Source: Mactra quadrangularis (lineage: Eukaryota > Mollusca > Bivalvia > Venerida > Mactridae). From it: 64,000 nt of DNA. The DNA is taken from positions 27,629,327 to 27,693,326 of the forward strand of contig CM046299.1 in the NCBI GenBank assembly GCA_025267735.1, given 5' to 3'. The notes beneath the pieces are model-generated. The model had not been told where the DNA came from, ran no database searches, and saw nothing but the letters and a program-made list of their open reading frames with translations. The position numbers and the translations under genes are program-made. This document shows positions 12,601-21,600 of the stretch, piece by piece. Numbering within the stretch: position 1 is the first letter of the stretch; the number at the start of each line of letters is the position of its first letter.

Positions 12601-15600
12601 TCATGAATTATTCTTTACAAATACAGAGGATATTCGTCGGTTTTGCTGTCACATTTGTTGATCGATTTTTAGCAAGACAGTCTATCTGACTGTCGACGCT
12701 TCAGTTATCGTGTTCGTATCTGAGCGAAAAGAAATCTTCCGTTTCTCTACTCATCATTAAATAATACACACTCAACAAAATAGTTCCATCAAACATTTAT
12801 AACACGTTATATCTGCATACTCAGTTTATCTTTTCTCAATTTAAAACAATCATTATGCAACTATTTAATGATTATCTAACAATTGCTGTGAAGAATTGTA
12901 TACAAACAAATTGTACAATTGTAGGACAAACAATGTTGCGACTTTTAGATTTGCAAATAGTGCATCCGCGGATAGATTCATTAATAGGCGGTCTCAAGTC
13001 GAGTAGGCGAGCCACGCTAATTGGTTAGACTATAATTCCCTAATCTATGAAATTTTAATCTTTCTGCACCAGAAGCAGAATTGATAGTGATCGTTGATTG
13101 AAGTGTTTGAAACAAACAATCGTTCTATTTGATTTAATTGCATAAATCATTTCAAAAATACATAGTGGGTATATGTCAATTTTGGTGCAAAATCGGTTTA
13201 TATTTTACCAAATGAGCTCGGAAAACATTTTCATGAGTGTCTCATATTCGATTAAAAATATTAGTTTGCGAGCTCACATAACTAGTTTGGTAACATTATA
13301 CGAGACACACAATCGTTCTATTTAGTTTAATTGCATGAATTATTTCAAAATACATAGTGGATATACGTCGGATTTGGTGTTAATCGATTTTAATTTACCG
13401 AATGAGCTCAAAAAACATTTTCACTTCGAGTGAAATTTTTTTAAGTCTGAGCTTACGTTTTCGGGTCGAGTTCGATCTTATTTAAGTAATCCAGCGATTG
13501 ATGAGCTGGTCGCTCTTACATTACAAATGTCACAGTGAATGTTAATTCGCTATGAGAGATGACACAAATAAACCATTCGGTTGAATTTTCTTGGGTTCAA
13601 TTCATTACGTATCCATCATTGAAACGAATTTTTTTACCTCTTTGCTTTAGAATGTCAAGACCTTAAAGTCGGTAATTTTGTATGATGTAGTTCCATAGTT
13701 TATTGTTCTCGTGTATAAATGTAGAATAAACAATCGGAGAAGCAGTTAAGCATATAATGATTTATCTAATTTAATGACCTAGAATATCATTCAATTCTGT
13801 GGCTTGTGTGATTACCAGTAAAAGCATTTCATGTTATCCTGTTACCAAACTATTAACCGATCCCTGGATTAGGTTTGTATATTTATCTCAATAACAAATC
13901 AATCTTTCAGTATTTACTGAGGGAAAAACGCTAGAAATAGTTGACACCAAATGTCAAATTATTTATGTGTTACAAAATGGTAACTATACTAGGACGAAAA
14001 AGAAACGCCGGGTAACCTATAATGATTGTTTTAAGGGATAAATTGTATTATTGGATTATTATATTTATTTTTGTATGAAATGTCATCTGTATGGAACCAG
14101 CTGTTGAAGTTTCAATCGATTTCCGATGCTGATTATGTGAAAAAATACCCCCTTTTAACGATGACCCTTCTTGTTTTGCGAAACACGGCCGGACATGTGT
14201 TGCATATTTTATGTACCCGGCGTTTCTTTTTCGTCCTAGTATATGTGTATGTCTAATTGCCAAAGATAGCGGAACACATATTTGTATCAATTCAATATTA
14301 ATAAACGTTTCTGCATATGAATTTTTTGTTTCAAGTTTTGTTTATGTAAGAATTGCTTATAATAACAACTAACGATTTAACTGGCAGTGGCGTATGAATA
14401 AACGCCACTGATTTAAATTCTCGCTATTGATTTTCAGTTATTACGACCGAATAAAATAGATGTTGGTAATTATGGACGGGTAAAAATAGAACAATTATTG
14501 AATATTTAAATCAGCGGGGTTGCAGAAGCAACTTTTGTGCTCAAACTCACATTGTGTTATGATTCTAAGAGTTTCAGGGTATTCTTCATTGATTCTATCC
14601 ACATAAACATTCAAAGTGATATAATTTCATTATAACAGGACTGACATGTTTAAGTTGTTCTAGTTCCATACTTCCACGAACATGTAACGTCATTGAAACC
14701 TGTGGTCCTAATTCCGTAAGTTATTATTTCACTTAACCTTTATTGCTGGGTTCAAAACAATAGCTACTCACTGCATAGGTGAAATATCATGGAGGTCACT
14801 CAACAAACTCACCTCCTGAAATGGCTGAATCTTTGGATTAAGATGTAGAATAATTTCTAGATTTAGCTGTAAACCGGTTACTATGCATATACTTCCATCA
14901 GTGACTGACAACTGTCCTACATGATTTGGAATTAATGGTTGGAGAAAGAATGGCTGTAAAATTAATTTCATGGCAAAACTCCACATGAGTATGCATCGCC
15001 CGGGAATCGAAACTACGACCCCTCGATCAGCAGACATGTGTGCTACTCAATGAGCTTGCCGGGTGGCTTCCGCTAATTCACTTATACATTAAAAGACGCA
15101 ATCATGTGTACATTGTAAGTTCGATTCTCGGTCACAGCAGGTTGTTAACGTTCATGAAAATGAGGCAATAGTGATGTTTATAACATGACAATAAAAAGAC
15201 ATGAACCTGGTTTCTGGTATGCTTTCCAGAAAGGAACTTCAGGGTTCAATCCCTATAGCGGACGGTTAAATCGTTCAATAACAATCCGATATTGAATATT
15301 GATTTTTCACCGTCGTAGCCGTTTTTTAAGATTAGCAAATAATACTAAGTTTCCAAGTAAGTGCGTTAGATGAGTGAATACCGTGTATAAACTAAATGTT
15401 GTTTAGAAAAGGCGTGGAACCAAGTATTTAATCAAATTTTGCAGTAATGATATGCGGAGTGGATCGGGTTTTTTGCTTAGATTCAATGCTTTGAGCTGAA
15501 ATTACGGTTTGTTAACTCTGGAACGATGTTTAGACACCGTTCCAAAAAGCATAATTATCAAATCGAATATTCTGCTGTATCGTTATTTCCATCGTTATTT

Positions 15601-18600
15601 GGAGTTTATTTGTTCCTTCATGCTTTATTTACCAACAAAATAACCTTGCTAATTAAAAAATGAAATTCATCATCAACAACATTACAAAAACATCTTGTTT
15701 TAAGCCGGGACGGTAGTGCAGCTGGAAGCGCGCCGGGATTTGGAATCTCGTGTGCCGAATGGGGTACGGGTTCGAATCACACCCGAGGAGGTAATACCGT
15801 TCCATGAAAATTTGACAACTATGTCAAGTTTTCTCCATTAATAAGGTATATGGAGAAGTTTCCAGCCTTGTGAAAGGGTAAGTGAGTACTGGATATAAAC
15901 AAGGGTCCAGGAAAGCTAGGTTAGTTGCGCTGGACGCCGTATAGTAACCAAAATGTGTTAACACTGCGTTAAAACTAGTATAAATAAACAATTTGTTTAT
16001 TTTGTATCAACCTACCAGCCATTATCAACTATGACAAGTAATAATATAAACACCATGTTCATCATATTATCAAAATATTTTTTAATATATTTATTATATT
16101 ATATAATATTTCTAAAGGTGTGTTATTTAGAAAGATATGTATCACGTAATGGTAATACAAACTATAGATCTGGTTGTAGGGATGTCAATGTAAGTACAAA
16201 CATATAGAAACAAGAAAAATCTTTTAAAAAAATATCCAGCGCTATGCAGGGTTCTTTTTGTTTGAATTATGAATAGCCATATTCCCTGTTCAATCATACC
16301 ACTAAAAGCGGATCGCGACGAATGTATAATCAATCAGCATAGTTAATCACCTATAAGGTACAGAGTGAATAGTAAGCAACTACCGTGTTTCGCAAAAATA
16401 ACCAATGATACCTTTTGGTATGTTTTATCCATTTCTCTATACCGCAAGAGAATTTCATCGGACAAACAGGTATGATACAACAGACAAAAGTTGGCGTAGA
16501 CAATTGCGGCGAAAAAATGTATTATTTGATATACAGTATATGGATTGGATAGCAGAACTTCTTTTACATGCAGTTCAATAAAATATAAAATGATAAAACG
16601 TCTGAGTCTGCAGTTTACTTAAACATAGAACTAACTGCATGTATACTGTTGTAGCGGCTGCTTTGTCACGAAATAGAATATAATGGTATGTCGATGTGCA
16701 ATCAAACGATTGGCCATTTCCCTGTTCAATAAGACCAAGGTTTTTGAAAATCGGCCCAGAAATAAACACACAGGAACCCATTGAATGAGGCTTATTGTGT
16801 TTTCTGAGGTGATGATATACATACCTTAACTATATGTTAATATATAATAAAAAGAATTGCGAAACTCTTATATTGTCGAAAGCCTGTTGTTTGGTACATA
16901 CGTACACTCTTCTCATTGTTTTAAAATAGGTAGTGTAACACTGCGGACCTTAATAAAACAGTTTCATATCTATACAACAATAATGTTTTATTATTGTAAA
17001 ATTTAATTTAACTGTCAGTGGCTCATATGTTGACCCCACTGATTTAAATACTTGTTACAGAATTTTCGTATTCACAATCGAAAAAAATAGATATCCGTGC
17101 ATTTGTATTTATATATCAATATGTACAGATTTTTTTAACAAATAGCGAGTACTTAAATCAGCGGGATTGATGTATGCACCAATGACAGTTGGAATGAAAA
17201 GTAAACACTTATCTATTGTAGCAATGTAATGATGTACGACCTGGTAAAAGATTTCTAGAAAATGGTGATATTTTAGCTTGTACAGATTGCTGTCCCGGTA
17301 ATCTATGTAACAGACATGGCTGTAGTACATTACGTAAGTGAACGCTGAATATACAGTACAACCTCTCTTGAACAACACCCACTAGAAGGAACTAAAGTAT
17401 ATTGCTATTTAGAGGTCGTTGTTCTGAAGATTAAATTTAATTAAAGTTACGCCTAAGTGAAATATCAAAAGTTGTTTTGTGCAGATGATTAAATATTATT
17501 CTGGGGCGCTCTACAGATGTTATAATGTATATTACATGTTAAAACTTATAAAAAATGCTGATTTATCATGAACGGGACAAAAAAATCTTTATTTCGGCTA
17601 CCATCTTGAAAAATTATCGGTTATCTTGGATTTGAAGGTGAAAATCATGCTTTTGTAACTAGCACACTATTTACAACAGTTGTACCATATTTGGTGTTTG
17701 TATCACCAAATGAAAGATTCTTGTGAAAAATGGAACTTATTGACCCCATAAAATTCTTAGTGGTAAGCACGCTAAGACGAAAATCTGTTGGTCCGACTCC
17801 CGATGCAGTTTTCGTATTTTATTTCATTTTAACCTTTGGTTCGTTATATTGAAATAAGCTTAACTTCAAAAACCAGTGTCTTTATGGACTGTCGTCTCTA
17901 GATAATGTTCATTTACTTCATTATAGTGTTAAATGATCATTTTTGTTACATTTGTATCTGTAAACTGTGCAACACAAAGCAATCGGGTTACCTCTATTTT
18001 TTAGGTCATGTTATGACGTACGTCATACATTGATCAATTGCATTTAAACTGAACTTATCTTAATATTAGAGCCAAATTGCATATGCTACGACTAATTTTC
18101 TTGATTTCTTAATGCTACAAGTATCTTTGTTTTGAAAGTTTTAATTTTCTTTATTGCTAAAGTTGATAGTCTGGCTCGTATAAAATAACAAATCACGTGG
18201 TTGCGTAACTATTGAAACAAACCAATCCATTCCAAACGTAGGGCACTGTTGAAAATTAAGGTTGCATTTTAACAAAATTTTGGTGACGAATAAACCATAG
18301 CCCCTTTTATTCCCTGCTTGTAACGATAGAACCATTACACCAACAAGACTCTTATAAGAACATATTAAAATTAATACTTTATAATATTTTGTCATCCTGA
18401 ACATCCCTGGTCGTGGATTAGTTCATTGTACTATTTACATACACAGGCTTTTGTTTCTTTTTGTACGAGCTATAGTTGATGATATTATTGATATTTTAGC
18501 TCATTACGCTGAGAGTGGACCGGTATGTTATAGCTGTGACCAACAAACTGACCCAGTAACATGTGATAGAATATCTGTATGTCAAAAAGGTCAGGTAAGT

Positions 18601-21600
18601 AAAATATTATCATTTCTTCCATGTTTCCAAATTGAGTTTGTACTTGTGACTTGCTTGAAGGTTTTATTTAAGATTTGTTATGTTATTTTAACTTTGAATT
18701 GCATTCTTTACCTACTTTTTTTAAATTGGATTTAACGCCGTTTCAACACAGTCTAATTTTCATGGAAGGGTATAACCTCCCCGGGTGGGATTTGAACCCG
18801 AACTCTTCGGGACACGTGATTCCGAATCCCGACGCGCTACCAACTGCGTTATCGACCCGGGTTTTCTTTACCTACGAACTCTAGTATACCGAGTATAGTG
18901 CCTAAAGTTTGACCCCCGATCTAACCTTTATGCAAGAACATTCATTACATTAAATACGAATGTAGTATTAATGCTCGATACCGATACTGGAGTACATCGT
19001 CAAAGCTCAAATGTAATTATTAGACAGGGATTAACTTTTAAAATATATTAAAGCGCACAATGAGTGTCAATTACTCTCCGTGGCCGAGAGGAGTTTGTGG
19101 TAAAATTTAGCACATCAGCATACTTCTATTTACAATCGCTGTAAATAGATTGCTCATTTTGGGCAGTTGAAGTGTAGTATAGTCGTGGTACTGATTTTCG
19201 TCTTGACACTTTTAGAAAATAATTATATGCAAATGTGAATGATCAGATCGGGGCCAAACTTTAGGCACAATATGATATAATATTTGCATTATTCTAGGTT
19301 TGTGGTGTCAAGAAACTACCATTTACTAATGTTGACATCTATCAAACAATGTGTTTGAATTCGGAGGTAAGAGATTCGTGGCAATACGGAATATCTTTTT
19401 TATTGGCATTGCATTATTTATACATTGATACATTGTACTATCGACGTCCGACATATGTTTGCTATGCAAGGACTACGAGTTCGATTGTATAAATAAACAC
19501 ACGAACATGCCAATCGCGAGATCAAAGCATAAGTTATACTAATGTTACAAGTATTTTATCACTACGAAAAAGTTACGTGTTACTCAAGAATCAAAGCGCT
19601 GAAAGTACCTAATGAACGATTTATTAAAAGCGAGGAGCCGAAAACAGACATATGGTGAAGAATGATACGGAGTAGTTTTTCTTATAGGAATTTTGAACTC
19701 TAAAACGTTCAAAAGTCCACTGGTTGACCTTTGGCCCTACAATTACGCAATCTCTACACCTAGATTGTTCTAGCCATTGTATGCGTGTTGCAGTTGTGTA
19801 AAACTATCGTGTAGAAGTGTCATTAGCTTAATTTCAATTTCTGTAAAAATGTGTAACCAATCATATTAGAAACAGGAACAGTCAATTAACTACTATAAAT
19901 TGAAACACTCTCAAGTGAGACATTAATTTGTTGTGAGTTTTAATTATTGCTTATATTGAGCACATTGTGAATGGTGTTAGAATAATTATTATACAATCAT
20001 CAGAAAAAATGATTTCATCATATCTTAACAATTATTTGTGTTACATGTACATTGTTGCAACAGATTCCATAACTTGTTTTTACATGAACAATACGTTTGA
20101 AAATACATTACTTTTGTAATAATTAGTTTATACTGTTACAGTACTAATTTATTTTAGCGCGATTATGAAACAAGTTCTTACAATTTAGATCAATCATTTT
20201 CGAGTCAACTTCCTGGTCCCCCAGAACTGAGCTAGTCGGATTAAGATTCTTGCTCAAGGTACCAACGCGGAGCTGACTATCCAATGTTTTCCCTTCCAAC
20301 GTCGTAACCGCTCGGCCACGCCCGCTCCTTATGTGTTATAATCTTACGAGCATGTATAAAATAATAATGATATGCGATGGTGTCATTGTGATAGATTGTT
20401 TTACCTAAGCAACAATGTAAACAATTCAATATTAACGTACCAGAAACACAATAGTTATGATTTTATACACGACATTCTTGACGTGTTCGTGGCTAGAATA
20501 AACAATACCCTTTTGTACGGAATTTTGCATTGTATACCTTGTTGCTTACGTATATCAATGTAACACTGTGACGCTAGCGTCTTTAATTAATGTTTTATAC
20601 ATGTACGTATACTTAAAACTCAAATGATACTTTTTGTGAAAAAATGTAACTGTTTTTGTCGGGAAACATTTTATGATGCGGAGAAGTTTGGCAACGTAAG
20701 CGCTAAATTGCGAGTGTACCAGTGCGTTGCACGTTTGAATTAATAATTATATTCAACAATAAAATGCCAATATTTTATTTCAATTATTCTTTGTAATACT
20801 ACCTGGTACACGTTTTATGAAATGATATAAAGACATCACAGCCGCCATGCTAGCTCAGTTGGTAGCACGTTAGTCTACTGTTCAAGGTGTCGTGGGTTCG
20901 ATGCCCGGCGGAGCATAATACACAAAGACATCATTATGCTGTATCCCTTGTGCATACGTGTTAGAAAAATTTAATGTTATGGTGCTGACATCTTTATATA
21001 TTATGTATATAGTTAAAACCCTATTGTAAGGTTTCCTAATTTCTTTATAAGATGTTTACACATAATTATATAATGTAAAAATGTGACAGTCAGAAATATA
21101 AATAACATAATTCATGTATAATTTTCGATTTGAAGTTTAACGCTATGTCAACACATTGTAAAGGTCATATCACGACGATACTTCTTACCAAGTTACCATT
21201 CCTGAAAATTCTAAATCTCTTGATTTATTTGTTAACCAGTTACTAGCCGCTTTCGTCTGTCAGTGACTGGCAACTTCCCTACATGATTTAGAATCAGAGG
21301 TAGGCGTGAGTATGGCCGTAGAAATGATTATATGACCAAACCCCGCGAAAGAATGCCGCTTGGGTATCGAACTCATGACACCTCGATTAAAATACCTGAG
21401 TTCCTTCGACTGAGCATGCCTGGCGGGCAATCAATAATTACATATGGTTTTTCAGCAATGTCAATCTCACAGTATCACAGATAATATCTATCCTAAATGT
21501 TGTACGACTTCATTATGTGGATTTCCAAACCAAGTTAACATGCTGTCTACGTCACAAACCCCAGCAATAACACCAGCGGCCGTCACTATAGCAACAAACA

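Noticed and set aside
14048..14290. Frames of 61 and 80 codons
   Set aside because: Lie across the 255-bp Tc1-type MITE, which has no coding capacity.
20847..20917. tRNA gene
   Set aside because: Head resembles SINE family A heads found with bodies elsewhere; arms do not pair convincingly, so it is treated as a SINE fragment. The same applies to the other tRNA-like heads.
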